Assembly: GCA_023231475.1 (NCBI GenBank)
Contig: JALJEE010003184.1
Location: forward strand, 1 to 41,894
Length of the DNA stretch: 41,894 nt
Reading direction: 5' to 3'
From: Seison nebaliae
Lineage: Eukaryota; Rotifera; Pararotatoria; Seisonacea; Seisonidae
Below are positions 11,701 through 20,432 of the stretch, in pieces. The notes beneath the pieces were generated by a model. That model had not been told where the DNA came from and did no database searches. It saw only the letters and a program-made list of their open reading frames with translations. Position 1 is the first letter of the stretch, and each line of letters begins with the position of its first letter. The position numbers and the translations under genes are program-made.

Positions 11701-14700
11701 TCATTTGGAGAAATGCGAGTCATATCGTTCTTTTCGAACGAAATCAATTACAAGATCTCTCTAATTTTCCTTTGACGATTGACGGATATTATTGTATGAT
11801 AAATGTAAGTCGAAATCGATGGGATAATTGTCAAACTGAAAATTTATTGAGTATTTTAGGTACAGAGAAATCGATCCAAATTGATGGTAATGTGATGAGT
11901 AGAAATAATATAAGAAATCTTATTAATTTCAATATCGATTCCAATGCTTTCCATACACATATTAGTAATGGTGTTGTGATGTTTAATGAATTTATTGGAA
12001 ATGTTCCATATCATCCAATGGAACGATCAATTCTTTATAAAATTTATAATTTAAATAATTTACCCGAATGTGCAATTTCATTATTTGGCATACAAAATGT
12101 AACTATTAATTATAATAGTTTTATGAATGATCAATTGAAGAAAGATGTGATTGCTGGTGTTTATGCTAATTCATTGAATTCTTCCATCGATATTCGATTC
12201 AATTGGTGGAATCGAATTAGTGACATTTATCTTCGATTTATCGATATTGGTATTTATAATCATTTCTCTCGAATCCAATATGCTCCATGGTTGAGTTCCG
12301 ATAATTTGATAACTCCATTTCCAAATGAAATTGAACATCGAGAAAAAGAAGATTTCTCTTATAAGAAAATGATGACGATAAATGGAAAGGAAGATGAATA
12401 TGAATTTATCGGAGGAATATTGACTGATGATTATCGATTGACAGGAAAGAAGATAATTTATGTAGAGAAAGATATTACTATTCTACCTACAAATACTCTG
12501 ATTGTTGATGATGGAATAGAATTGAGATTTTTTCCACAAATCGGAATTTTAGTTCTAGGTGATTTGTATGTTGGTGGAAAAAAGAATTCCCCCATTAAAA
12601 TGACGAATGCATTCAATTTAATTAATAAAAATAATGAAGAAATTTTAAATAATAATTTAAATTGGGAAAGAAAACATTCGAATGTTGTTCTCTTAGATCC
12701 AGAAAATGATTATCATTTATCATCGAAAAAAGGATATCTTCATTTATTCAATGAAACCATTTCCGAATATTTACCGTTATGTGATCGTCGATTTTCTCAA
12801 GAGAATGCTCTCGCTGTTTGCAATGAGATCAGTGAACGATATGGGACACGGTTGTCGATGACAGTTCGATATCATTCCATTCGTCGAATTCATTCAGAAG
12901 AATGGAATCGAACAACTTCATGGAACGAAACATTTTATTGTAACAGGAACGACAAGAAATTGGAGAATTGTAAGAAAAGTGAAAATTTCGATTTAATCCA
13001 TTGTCAATTGGAGAATCGTTTCATTTATATTCAATGTTATCAAAATGATAATAATGACGAAGGAAATTTTGAAAATTCCAATTTATTTTGGGGTGGTATT
13101 CGATTCGGTTTACCATTTTATGAAGCGTTTCCTACTGAACAATGGATATCAATCAATAACGATCAATGGAAAGTGAGAGAATTTGAAGAGAGTGAAATTT
13201 GGTTTTTAAATATAGAGAATGCAGGAAATCTCCATCATTCACCATCACCATGTATCCAATTAACATCTCGAAGTATTCCATTGAAATTCATAAACATTGA
13301 CAATTGTCTACATTATTCGGTTGAAGCTGTCACACCGTTCTCTCCATTAATAGTGACAGATGTCAACGTGAGAAATGGACGACGAAAAGCGTTTAATATC
13401 ATCGGAATGGTACCAGGTGCTGATGCCTTTTATACTGCTCGTGATCCCAATGATATTTTCCGTGAACATCCGAAAAATATTCAATTGACACCAATGCAAT
13501 TAGCAGCTCAAGGTGTCGTCTTTTCCGGTAAAGGTATTGATATTATTGGAAAAAAAGGTGATCATTTCCTTCCTGATTATCCGATTTCTTCCAATGTTTG
13601 GGGCACTGTCCAAATGTGTGATTCGATCAAAGAGATTTATATAACAACTCGATTACTTCTTACTTATCGATATACGAATAAGGAACGAATTTGTGCTAAA
13701 GTTCTTCGAATTCGACCCACAATGAATCGAAATCATTTAATGGTGAAATTTATCCAATTTAAATTATGGAAAGATCAATATGCAAATGATACCATCCAAT
13801 TATATCACGGAAATTTTCTTCATGATACGAAAACGCATTTGGCGAAATTAACGAATTTTACCTCCGAAAAATGGTTATTTTCACGTCTCTTCATTTCTCG
13901 ATCGAACACTTTATCCATTTTCCTTCGATCATCACCAGCAAATGCTGATTTTGGATTCGTTGCTGAAGTGGTCGTTTATCCTGTTCTTATTTCTGGTATT
14001 ACCGTTCTCCAATCTCCTCATTTATTGGAGAGAATCCATGTTAGTGGAACGAATGATGGAGTTATGAATTATTTCGGTACACCTGGACGATCATTATTAT
14101 CAAATCGAAATGGGAGAACTTCTGGTTCGGCTGAAATGTTCATTAATCGTTTGTCTTGTGAGAGAAGTAGAAATTCGGTTTTTAATGAGAGTAGTCGTTA
14201 TTCGTTATTGAATTTCCATGTGCAACAATCATCATCAATCATAATTAGTAATAGTCATTTTAATAATAATAAAGTAGGAAAAGTAATTGGGATAGTGGGA
14301 CGTGATGGAACTAAAATAGAAATCGTCAATAATTATTTTTCAATGAATTCCAATGGAACTCTCATTCAAATTGATGGTGATGAGAAATTAATGATTCATT
14401 CTCATATCCAATCAAATATCTTCATTTATAATATGGTCAATCATTATCAATCATTATTCAAATTCAATTCAGCATATGTAAATTTTACGAGAAATTATAT
14501 CGAACGAAATATCGGCCGATATATCATGGATATTTCTAATCCGGATTTTTCTACCATTCCATTAAGTTACATCCATTCCAATCAATTGATCCATAATGAA
14601 GTTTATGGAATTATATTCGAATTGAAACGTGATGATCGATTTCAATCACTTATCCTCTTCCGAGATTCAAATACGGAATTCCAATTTAATTATTTAATGA

Positions 14701-16334
14701 ATCCCTCAGTGGAATTCTCTCTCATTCTCTCAACAAATGAATCATTTTTAAATTATTTCAGAAATAATTATTCATCTGTTAATGCTAAACATAATTATTG
14801 GGGAACAAGTCGAACATCACAAATTGGTGCAAGAATTCGTGACCGTTCTGATGATTTCCAATTGGGAGAAATTATTTTCCAACCTTTCATTTCTAATGAT
14901 GATCTGTTAAAACAATCACAATGTCCTCCTGGTTGGACATTTATTCGTGACGATTGTTATCTTTATATTCCTCTCTATTTCTCATACGATGAGGCATTTG
15001 TTGAATGTAAGAAATTGGGAGGAATGGTCGCTTCAGAAGGAATACCTCGACGAATCGATTCACTTCTACAATTTGCAGTTCAACAACAATTTTATGGATC
15101 GACTACTTATATCTGGTTATTTTCACCCCGATCAAAACTTCGAATAAAATCGAAAAATTATTCGAATAAATTTCAGAAAAATAATTCAATAAAAATGATC
15201 AAAATGAATGAAAGTTCACGAATCCATCAAATCTCTCCAATCTTCCAAGAACATTTTCATTATTTCCACAATGTTCATGAAGAGAAATTGAAAGAGAAGA
15301 AATTGAGGAAAGGAATTTGTCGATATGCGTCCACTTCACGTGTTCATGAAATCGATTGTTCGTCAACTTTTCGAGCACCAGCTATTTGTCAACGATCAAC
15401 TAATTCTCCAATTGCTATCGGAGTCTTTTTGTCAAAGGAGAAATTCCGATTAATTATTATTATTATGTCCATCATTTTCATTTGTATTATTTTTCTATTG
15501 ATTTGTTGGTTGATGAAATCAAGAAAGAGGAAAATGGATCATTTTAAAAGAACAGAAACAATGAGAATTAGTGTTCGTTCTAATTTCAATTCGAATATTT
15601 ATCAATCTATTAAAAAACAACAACAACAACATCAAATAGTAAAACAACAACAAAATCTTTCCATTTCACCATCATCATGTGTGCATGCAATTGATACGTT
15701 AATGAAACGAAATCGACCGAATCAATTGACTGAATCAATGGTAACTAATTCCACTCTAATATCTCCACATCACAAATCGAGAACGAATACGAAAACTTTT
15801 AATGATCGATATCATCCGAAAAGCGATTCGATTGAACGTGACAATTCTGCGGATTGTTTATTGAAAACGAAAAAGAATATTGAGAATGAAAATCAAACAT
15901 TCACATCACCTAAATCGAAAGTTTATGAAGAGAAGAATATGATTCGTTCATCAACTTATGAAGATTTATTAGATGAACAAAAGAAGTCAGAAGAATTATC
16001 ATCAATTAATCATTCATATCATCATCTCAACAAATTCAAAGAGAAAGAAACATCAGATATAAGTAAAATATCTACAATCAACAACAACAACAATGATAAG
16101 AACAATAAGATTTCCAATAAATCAATTTTCGATGAACAAAGTCAACATTCAACTTATTCGACTACTCAATCGGCAACTCAAGAATTTGCGTTCTCATCTC
16201 AATTGAATAAAGATTCTTTACCTCCTTTAGAATCAGTTGATATGCAATCTCATCAGATATCTAACATGTCTTCTAACTCAACTTTCCATTCACGTCCTCT
16301 ACCCAAAATAAATGTTCGAAATAAGAAAAAGTAG
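5784..16334 (+). CDS. bark: Protein bark beetle / Anakonda, triple-cell-junction protein (3516 aa)
   Basis: One uninterrupted frame of 3,516 residues, slightly longer than the roughly 3,100-residue fly protein. Residues 1-22 form a signal peptide. In order: SRCR domain about 107-212, right-handed beta-helix (PbH1-type) repeats with recurring N.F..N..G patterns, CUB-like segment 360-474, more repeats, SRCR about 1172-1266, SRCR about 2317-2419, CUB-like about 2606-2732, further repeats, C-type lectin-like domain 3047-3203 (CPPGWTFIRDDC...AICQR), transmembrane helix about 3221-3244 and a Ser/Asn/Gln-rich cytoplasmic tail of about 270 residues. This architecture is diagnostic for Bark beetle, which in Drosophila marks tricellular junctions and organises septate-junction corners. 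The lectin domain carries a long Lys/His-rich insertion. The lack of any intron over 10.5 kb is unusual. Start ATG 5784 is chosen because it begins the signal peptide. Confidence 0.95.
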   Translation: MKYNRLRLNLLICFLVVDVNSFSILPSTIDKDLHLKCNKSKCIYKVKEHVKILRRVKLRIDEKHEIRFSPGRTMTVMGSLIVNGTKNNRVKFTSDRPIERRKLSELNIRLFGGDSSNEGLFQMKRKHHWINVCSHNLLWTRYDSKVICRQLGYVNGTWSSYRMSNNDSWNMIIDRPKCNGNEMEIKNCPSFRIRRIGENVCHGQKLLSLLCDGVALKNYWGGIIFDDYSDVKEISTFNNFINISNSIFQYVVLENGGQLKRRSWSTITSYRFSPIMNWVEIRESFGHALNASNIQSTISINNSFFHNNRGSGLFIDSHFGDVQINNCRMTNNYGSGIIYHFNQTTWSGSDYLDFPLLQYFDFCRTASTRQFPSYLIFRPKTIGHWCERSVVTIDRYFVTLHFQSVRLRSQHEIQVEIFDGLNVYSDLLYKFNISDRAIPQSITSRTHQMLIRIFWENGSSSMEDEMTLFLTTSSHSNGASDITIENSIISQNYQNGINITNSHSLVRLSNVEIERNDGTGLLLNDGATDLHVIHSIIRMNEDSGINMTYSGGEKFINNSIIEQNGRNGIIMKSTSIHQSNKQPMTKLSNRYGRLIEIKQNLTLSNTKIINNRKNGLLLHPYCRHNSNLTINNTLFKGNDYSGLMIISCDSTNRQWLPFRIIPPHFDELNKRYVKEWHSVPLTNETKNLMINISWSTFDENERYGIIIPNIQLMVGRITNNSFQNTKYGASITIRTNSSNHFNDLVNWMNVSLNVAYNRFHNNSGRYVVELSTREWSISPQFIRFHYNEFKWNNVYAKSFSRSRPVALVVVGSSWVKVERNLFFHLSSLTSMEYGRNGGRYSRIAISSLSSNANRSSIIYAKNNWFGIRKGEFELDTSFNLNKCRHLVSSVREVIWDQFNRSNLPIIQYRPFLCHPCHIYQHDYPTVGDEKIIYTNPRNPTNPSVVGGIVGNHVLKLHEKIYCLYDDLFVRSNTKLVMNIGQTIYARNGVGIFISGEMRIDGFSSSSSSHSSSILTLTHLTRETEHYCLNDNQYNLNEEDDEKSIHQYDLCSHSHRSVGFHQNDFFFQTVRYKRNIDLFNIIIKNNTIINNNDNNSEMTTSMMKNDDMEILTEFFNSTPSIIDEFEPIIKEKINHQLIDSRMGRILILENRTENVERNEFIKFSLNQNDEIIGELNGMEGYICDESFDLSAAQVLCGEMGKSIDMIYWNEQMREKKKREKIEKKRNFVLSELICDDDAMSIIDCDYLTMNEFQCENENFVKLRCVERGWYGIRLEPAAFPKSKLFGLKIIGAGEWDQWGREDFTSSLTIDLLRQHEISDLTFINSISYDIHLMATIPHTVHRNLLKKINGSSIRISSSFIELDEVNLTSTSRMMSLHIDSEKSNRQLMELRELIMTEQSTIDSSSEENYLNYLHNYKDEENEEERLFHRDYLHKSSSQFSEIKDRLKCDKIVRLPLPKPWNRYGWSDIPSWLYDRYLEVNTKMYHKENLLQSFPSYGPWASEVLGWQSVNIHHRDPFQNRIPSIHSLNHISNKYHANYDGTLEAFQSNQFNKLSFDDIRRKNQRLWRLWREIDKQHLWNEWFNAIENKVIIDRDRLLWILSDGNETATLTNYANEMAEMERKKKSKWNIFNNRTTFPSVFEKNESIIIGTRDMRDILIVDLVDYSILDMETSDTDHLVKEYQKNLEFSYHLHGNENFDSSTSFTNFNTNYKRKKYFQSNRFAHDRQKDKWYPGYGTSEQILICETLCNISIPNLRRWNLTHNSTQFPINTTASQIEIIIITTNGTISKRPLLMVTAMEKLTTYIDRFDIDDGKLNEIIVKNSSIAFANNGIVINSYEHDYWNDYRRRRYDNQTIRIIGTLFYENSKKSKSSLSGGIKLISSNVNDWQWKQMIHIKQRLSRLNISIIESTFHQLNLAIHQSCPSDRLSNNLIHWTIYRNEFSKNEELFKSFSNHEISGIQLTFSPISIDTLNSSFIWRNASHIVLFERNQLQDLSNFPLTIDGYYCMINVSRNRWDNCQTENLLSILGTEKSIQIDGNVMSRNNIRNLINFNIDSNAFHTHISNGVVMFNEFIGNVPYHPMERSILYKIYNLNNLPECAISLFGIQNVTINYNSFMNDQLKKDVIAGVYANSLNSSIDIRFNWWNRISDIYLRFIDIGIYNHFSRIQYAPWLSSDNLITPFPNEIEHREKEDFSYKKMMTINGKEDEYEFIGGILTDDYRLTGKKIIYVEKDITILPTNTLIVDDGIELRFFPQIGILVLGDLYVGGKKNSPIKMTNAFNLINKNNEEILNNNLNWERKHSNVVLLDPENDYHLSSKKGYLHLFNETISEYLPLCDRRFSQENALAVCNEISERYGTRLSMTVRYHSIRRIHSEEWNRTTSWNETFYCNRNDKKLENCKKSENFDLIHCQLENRFIYIQCYQNDNNDEGNFENSNLFWGGIRFGLPFYEAFPTEQWISINNDQWKVREFEESEIWFLNIENAGNLHHSPSPCIQLTSRSIPLKFINIDNCLHYSVEAVTPFSPLIVTDVNVRNGRRKAFNIIGMVPGADAFYTARDPNDIFREHPKNIQLTPMQLAAQGVVFSGKGIDIIGKKGDHFLPDYPISSNVWGTVQMCDSIKEIYITTRLLLTYRYTNKERICAKVLRIRPTMNRNHLMVKFIQFKLWKDQYANDTIQLYHGNFLHDTKTHLAKLTNFTSEKWLFSRLFISRSNTLSIFLRSSPANADFGFVAEVVVYPVLISGITVLQSPHLLERIHVSGTNDGVMNYFGTPGRSLLSNRNGRTSGSAEMFINRLSCERSRNSVFNESSRYSLLNFHVQQSSSIIISNSHFNNNKVGKVIGIVGRDGTKIEIVNNYFSMNSNGTLIQIDGDEKLMIHSHIQSNIFIYNMVNHYQSLFKFNSAYVNFTRNYIERNIGRYIMDISNPDFSTIPLSYIHSNQLIHNEVYGIIFELKRDDRFQSLILFRDSNTEFQFNYLMNPSVEFSLILSTNESFLNYFRNNYSSVNAKHNYWGTSRTSQIGARIRDRSDDFQLGEIIFQPFISNDDLLKQSQCPPGWTFIRDDCYLYIPLYFSYDEAFVECKKLGGMVASEGIPRRIDSLLQFAVQQQFYGSTTYIWLFSPRSKLRIKSKNYSNKFQKNNSIKMIKMNESSRIHQISPIFQEHFHYFHNVHEEKLKEKKLRKGICRYASTSRVHEIDCSSTFRAPAICQRSTNSPIAIGVFLSKEKFRLIIIIMSIIFICIIFLLICWLMKSRKRKMDHFKRTETMRISVRSNFNSNIYQSIKKQQQQHQIVKQQQNLSISPSSCVHAIDTLMKRNRPNQLTESMVTNSTLISPHHKSRTNTKTFNDRYHPKSDSIERDNSADCLLKTKKNIENENQTFTSPKSKVYEEKNMIRSSTYEDLLDEQKKSEELSSINHSYHHLNKFKEKETSDISKISTINNNNNDKNNKISNKSIFDEQSQHSTYSTTQSATQEFAFSSQLNKDSLPPLESVDMQSHQISNMSSNSTFHSRPLPKINVRNKKK

Positions 16335-16439
16335 AATCACATTTGTATCTCATTCTTTTTTATTCTATTTTCACATACGTCAACTTCATTCAAATTATGC
16401 TTTTATTTTAACTTAAATAATTATTAAATGTAAAAAAAT

Positions 16440-16445
16440 AATAAA
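16440..16445 (+). terminator. Poly(A) signal AATAAA for bark
   Basis: AATAAA lies about 105 bases after the bark stop codon, in the 215-bp gap before the convergent gene. Confidence 0.5.
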
Positions 16446-16549
16446 CAAATCATTTATATTCGTTATTTTCTAATGAATTCTAATGAAATTTCGAAAAATG
16501 CCACTGATGAATTGTCCCATTTCGAATTTTATTATCCAATTGTACGGAT

Positions 16550-17437
16550 TTAAGTTTTCAAATGTTTCGATTGATGTATGAAAAGTGTTGGAAGTTCGTT
16601 GACATTAAGAAATGATTCAATCTTCCGATATAATTGAATCAACTCCAAAGCGGATTGTTGATTGAAATTGATGGAATCAAAAATGGTTTCCAATTCCTCC
16701 ATCAAATACATTTGGATTGTTCCACTAATAAAGTTGTGATATGCTTCTAATATTTCTTTCAATTCTTCCTTATTTCTATAAGTCACAATGTTTTCTTTAG
16801 TTCTTTCTTTTTTAGATAAAAGACTGTAAATGGTTGAAGTATATTTACTTAAGAAAACAATATCATTCCCTTCTAATTGACGAGATAATGAATCAAAGAA
16901 ATTTTCGACAAGAACTTTTTTGTCGTTGTGGAGAAATTCCCAATTAATTTCCTTTTTCTTCATTTTATTCTTATTCACTTTTGTTGTTGTTGATGTTGTC
17001 GTTACCAATTTTTCTCCCAAACTTTTTTCGACAACTAATGGAGGCAATATGGAAGTTGATTTTCTGATGATTTGTGGTTTATTTTGAGTTTTCTTCTTCA
17101 TTCGACCAGCAGATCTTGAAGCTATAAGGCGATTTTTCTCTTCTTCTTTTTTTCTTTCTGCCTCTTTCTTCTCCCCGTTGAAATCTTTGTTCTTCTTATG
17201 TAAAGACTTTGCTGTACTCAACACCTTATTCACTTCAACAACCAACTCATCATCAACATTCTTCTCGCTAGAGGCACTGTTACTTCTATTGGTCGTCGTC
17301 AGAGTTGGAAGTTGAGGTTTGCGTTGATGTGAGAGAATAAACTGAAGATTCTCATCTAAGGATAATCGATTAGTAAGTAATTTATATTCTTTCTGAAATG
17401 TTTCATAAAAATGAAACACCTCTTCAATTTGATTCAT
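16550..17437 (-). CDS. Uncharacterised 295-aa coiled-coil protein
   Basis: A single-exon frame convergent with bark, with 215 bp between the two stop codons. Residues 1-45 are helical. About 60-120 form a Lys/Glu-rich charged segment, about 120-160 are Thr/Lys-rich, and about 165-290 form an amphipathic helical domain opening with INWEFLHNDKK and ending in long Leu/Ile heptad-like stretches. There is no signal peptide or membrane segment. I do not recognise the family with confidence. Length and layout (helical N-terminus, disordered middle, helical C-terminus with a conserved Trp) are loosely like the centriolar protein TEDC2, but that is only a guess. No intron is needed, though a 5' untranslated exon cannot be excluded. 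Confidence 0.65.
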   Translation of the reverse strand: MNQIEEVFHFYETFQKEYKLLTNRLSLDENLQFILSHQRKPQLPTLTTTNRSNSASSEKNVDDELVVEVNKVLSTAKSLHKKNKDFNGEKKEAERKKEEEKNRLIASRSAGRMKKKTQNKPQIIRKSTSILPPLVVEKSLGEKLVTTTSTTTKVNKNKMKKKEINWEFLHNDKKVLVENFFDSLSRQLEGNDIVFLSKYTSTIYSLLSKKERTKENIVTYRNKEELKEILEAYHNFISGTIQMYLMEELETIFDSINFNQQSALELIQLYRKIESFLNVNELPTLFIHQSKHLKT

Positions 17438-18100
17438 TCCAATAAAGTTTTCGGGAAGAAGAAGCTTAAAACTAAACTAATAAATTGAATAAATGTCTCA
17501 AAATTATCTATTATATCATATTTAATCGTCAATTACCATTAACTACCGATAACCAACACGTGACATCTCATTCTCGTCAACTACCGACCCATTAATCTCG
17601 TCGTCGAACGAAATTGATTTTAAGATATATAAAAATTTTGCCCTGTAAACTATTTTTCATAATTGAAAATATTCTATAAATCATAAAATGGATTTTTTAA
17701 TTAAACTGACATTAAAAAGGTCATCGAGAGGAGTTTTTGGCTCGAGAGGACTCATATTCGTGAGTTATCATATCCGTTAAACACCATTTGAGATTATTTC
17801 GGTGATACTCCGTTTCGTTTTGTACCGATTTTCTAATTTTTTGCGATAGTCATCGTCGATGACTCCTACAAAGAGTCTAATATAGCATAATTGTCGCATA
17901 AACGCGCATTTCAAAAAAACTACTTTTTTATACATGCATGCACTTTGATAACGCACGAGTTAATCTCTATCCACTCCAATGCAATGCCTCTTCTCTGCTC
18001 AAATAACTCTACATTTGATGCAACATTCAATTGTCTATTACTTGTTTTATGTTGTCTGTTGTAGTACGCTTCTTGTCGACGCTTGTTTTTCTTCTCGTTA
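17438..18100. other. Intergenic stretch upstream of the coiled-coil gene
   Basis: No gene is seen. The 200 bases next to 17437 should hold the promoter of the coiled-coil gene. Short frames here and over the following element do not resemble proteins. The far end may contain undetected decayed gypsy sequence, since no LTR could be found. Confidence 0.4.
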
Positions 18101-18104
18101 TCGA

Positions 18105-19643
18105 TTAACTGTTGCTAAAGATGTTGTAAATTATGTATTTTACCGCTTTCGTGATGTCAACCGTACATGATTTCGAACCGAGTAAAACCCGTTGTAGAAT
18201 TTTGGCTTTCCGATAGGATACAGAAGCTGAATTGACATAATTGCACCACTGATCTGTTTTGGGACAATTTTTTCGAAAATATGTTCGTATTGTGCGATTC
18301 ATTCTTTTCGTTAATCCGTTGGTTTGTGGGTGGAATGCTCTGCTCATCCGGTGATCGATTCCTCTTAGCTATAAGAACCGTTCGGTTGTGGAATTGGTGA
18401 AGTTCGAAACTCTATCGGAAATTATTGTCCGGTATGTTGACCTGGAATTGCAATCATAGATTCCAGAGATTCACAGATATTCCGACTTTGAATATTTTTT
18501 AATGCGAATGTAAATGGAAATTTACTGAAATATCCACCACAACAAAAATATAAACGTTTCCATTAATCGATTTTTCGAGGGGACCCAAACAATCCATAGT
18601 CCATATCTCACTTGGTTGAGTGGTTGAGATTTTTTTCAACTTGTTTCTAGATGGCGAGGTTTTGCACATTTGGCACTTGCTGCAGCATCGGATGAAAGTG
18701 TTGATTTCTTTGTCTACTTTCTACGATTGCCTTTGTCCGATTTATCACATAATGTCTTCTTTCTACTTCGTCATGACATTTGGAAATGATCGTTCCTCTG
18801 ATGTTTTTCGGGATGAACAACGTGAATTCTAACTCTATCCACAGAATATCGGTTTTCCATTTAAGTTTTTTGTTTTTCGTCGCTCTATACGATGCTCGGA
18901 TGCATTTCTCAGATGCGTCGGTTATCAGCGTCATTGATTTCTTGAAATCAGAGAGATTTAGAGACGAATGTTTCAGTAGTTTTTCCTTTAAAATTTCGAA
19001 TTTCTCGATCTTTTCTTTCGATGACTCCGTATCGTGAATATTCAAGGAATCGGAATCTGTCAAAGCCCCTTGTTGATATCTAATTTTGAGAACCAAACTT
19101 GCTTGCTTAATTTATTGAGTAAGGAGCCGATTTTTGGAATTGGTGATGGTTTTTTTACAGTATTATCATTCAATTTTCGAAAATCGAGGCAAAATTGGTT
19201 CGAACCATTCTTCTTCTTCACTAGTACTACTCGATTGCAAAATGGCAAAGGACTTTTACTAATGACTTCATTCTCCAGCATCTCGTGTAATTGTTGTCGA
19301 ATTTCTTTCGTAATTATTGGATGATACGATTTTCTTTCGATATGGATGACAGCTGAATCTTCTTTCAACGGGATTTTGTGCCGAATTTTTTCCGATGTCA
19401 AGTTCTTTTTCTGCGAAAACTGACTGAGTCATATTCTTTGACTACCATCTTCATCGTATGGTCCATCTCATTTTCCTTATGCTCTTTTTCCGGATTTTCC
19501 TCGTCAACTGTCCTTAATTGGGTCTTTTGTTTCGTTGATTCGAACACAGTTTGATTATTTATGATCTTTTCTTTGTAATTCACGCTTATTCTCAACTGCT
19601 TCATTGAATCGCGTCCCAAGATCGACCGAGATATATTTTCCAT
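18105..19643 (-). mobile_element. Degraded Ty3/gypsy retrotransposon (pol remnants)
   Basis: Read on the minus strand, pol pieces occur in the right order but in different frames. 19643-19398 is a protease-end piece (ILGRDSMKQL). 19401-19060 is an RT N-terminus (NRVVLVKKKNGS, CLDFRKLN, FSKLDINKG). Near 19070 it jumps directly to an RNase H start (LITDASEK), so the RT catalytic core is deleted. Then follow integrase zinc-binding sequence with CSKCQMCK after a frameshift, an integrase core (IWTMDCLGP) around 18600, and HPQTNGLTKRMN around 18310. Integrase normally has Glu where this copy has Lys (codon 18306-18308). Several stops and frameshifts show it is dead. No LTRs were recognised. Confidence 0.85.
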
Positions 19644-19989
19644 TATTTTTGGGACAATGATTTTCCAGTTTTATTCTTTAATATACACGATCCAATGCTT
19701 CTCAGATTTGCATCATTTATGGAAACTAGATTTGTTCCTTTCGATTAATTAATCATCGATGTAAATGTTTTCCGATTTCTATAAAAATTAAGTTGTTTCA
19801 TACTTTCTGCTGCGATTTCTACGCTCTACAGGCAGCTACATTCAATCGTTTTCAATGAAATCAATGTACCCTTTAGATCGAGCATATAATTGATGCATTC
19901 GAACACATTCATTTATTAGGTTGTAAACGCTTCTTCCTTCCATACCTCCTTTATAAACACAAAGCGGTATCCTTCCTTACTAGAGAAGA

Positions 19990-20243
19990 TGGATGGTTCA
20001 GAATTTCCTATTCCTTCTTTTAAAGATATACTACCACTTACGTCTCCATTGTCGTTTTTCTGTTCGTACTCGGTTGTACAATGCAAGAGAATTGATAGAC
20101 TCAATCTCACTTCGTTCCTCACTTGTGTCACTTGATAGACTTGGTTTCCGACAATCTAAAAAATCATATACCAAGATGCCGTAAACTAATTTCCAACGAC
20201 CTTTAGATTACCCTATAGGGATTTACATTTACAATAAAAAAAA
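19990..20243 (+). mobile_element. LINE 3' end (ORF2 C-terminus, 3' UTR, short A tail)
   Basis: A plus-strand frame ends in RLGFRQSKKSYTKMP and a TAA (20178-20183 encode the final Pro and stop). It is followed by about 50 bases containing ACCCTATAGGGATTTACA and an A run at 20236-20243. The same ending, with the same KMP-stop, UTR words and an A tail, recurs on the minus strand at 41757-41894. A shared 3' terminus followed by poly(A) is the hallmark of a non-LTR retrotransposon. It abuts the gypsy remnant in the opposite orientation. The 5' extent is uncertain. Confidence 0.6.
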
Positions 20244-20392
20244 TTAATCGAATCGATTGATCATATTTTCATTTTGATCATTATTTATCATTCTTTAAAA
20301 AAGTTTCAACATTTTCTTATAATTCGGATTAAAACAATCAGAATATTGAAGAAAGAAGATACTGATAAGAATAAAAGATTGAACAAATAAAA

Positions 20393-20398
20393 TTTATT
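20393..20398 (-). terminator. Poly(A) signal for the GABA-B-type receptor
   Basis: AATAAA on the minus strand, 35 bases beyond the stop codon at 20433. Confidence 0.5.
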
Positions 20399-20432
20399 TA
20401 CAAGACAATATTTGAGGTTATACGAATGAAGT

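Noticed and set aside
19916-20131. Minus-strand frame as the gag gene of the gypsy element
   Set aside because: The plus strand here ends in a LINE C-terminus, UTR and A tail shared with the copy at 41757-41894, which explains the sequence better.
20205-20243. CCCTATAGGG region as an LTR boundary of the gypsy element
   Set aside because: In both copies it is followed by a poly(A) run and preceded by the same stop codon, as in a LINE. No second LTR was found near 18 kb.
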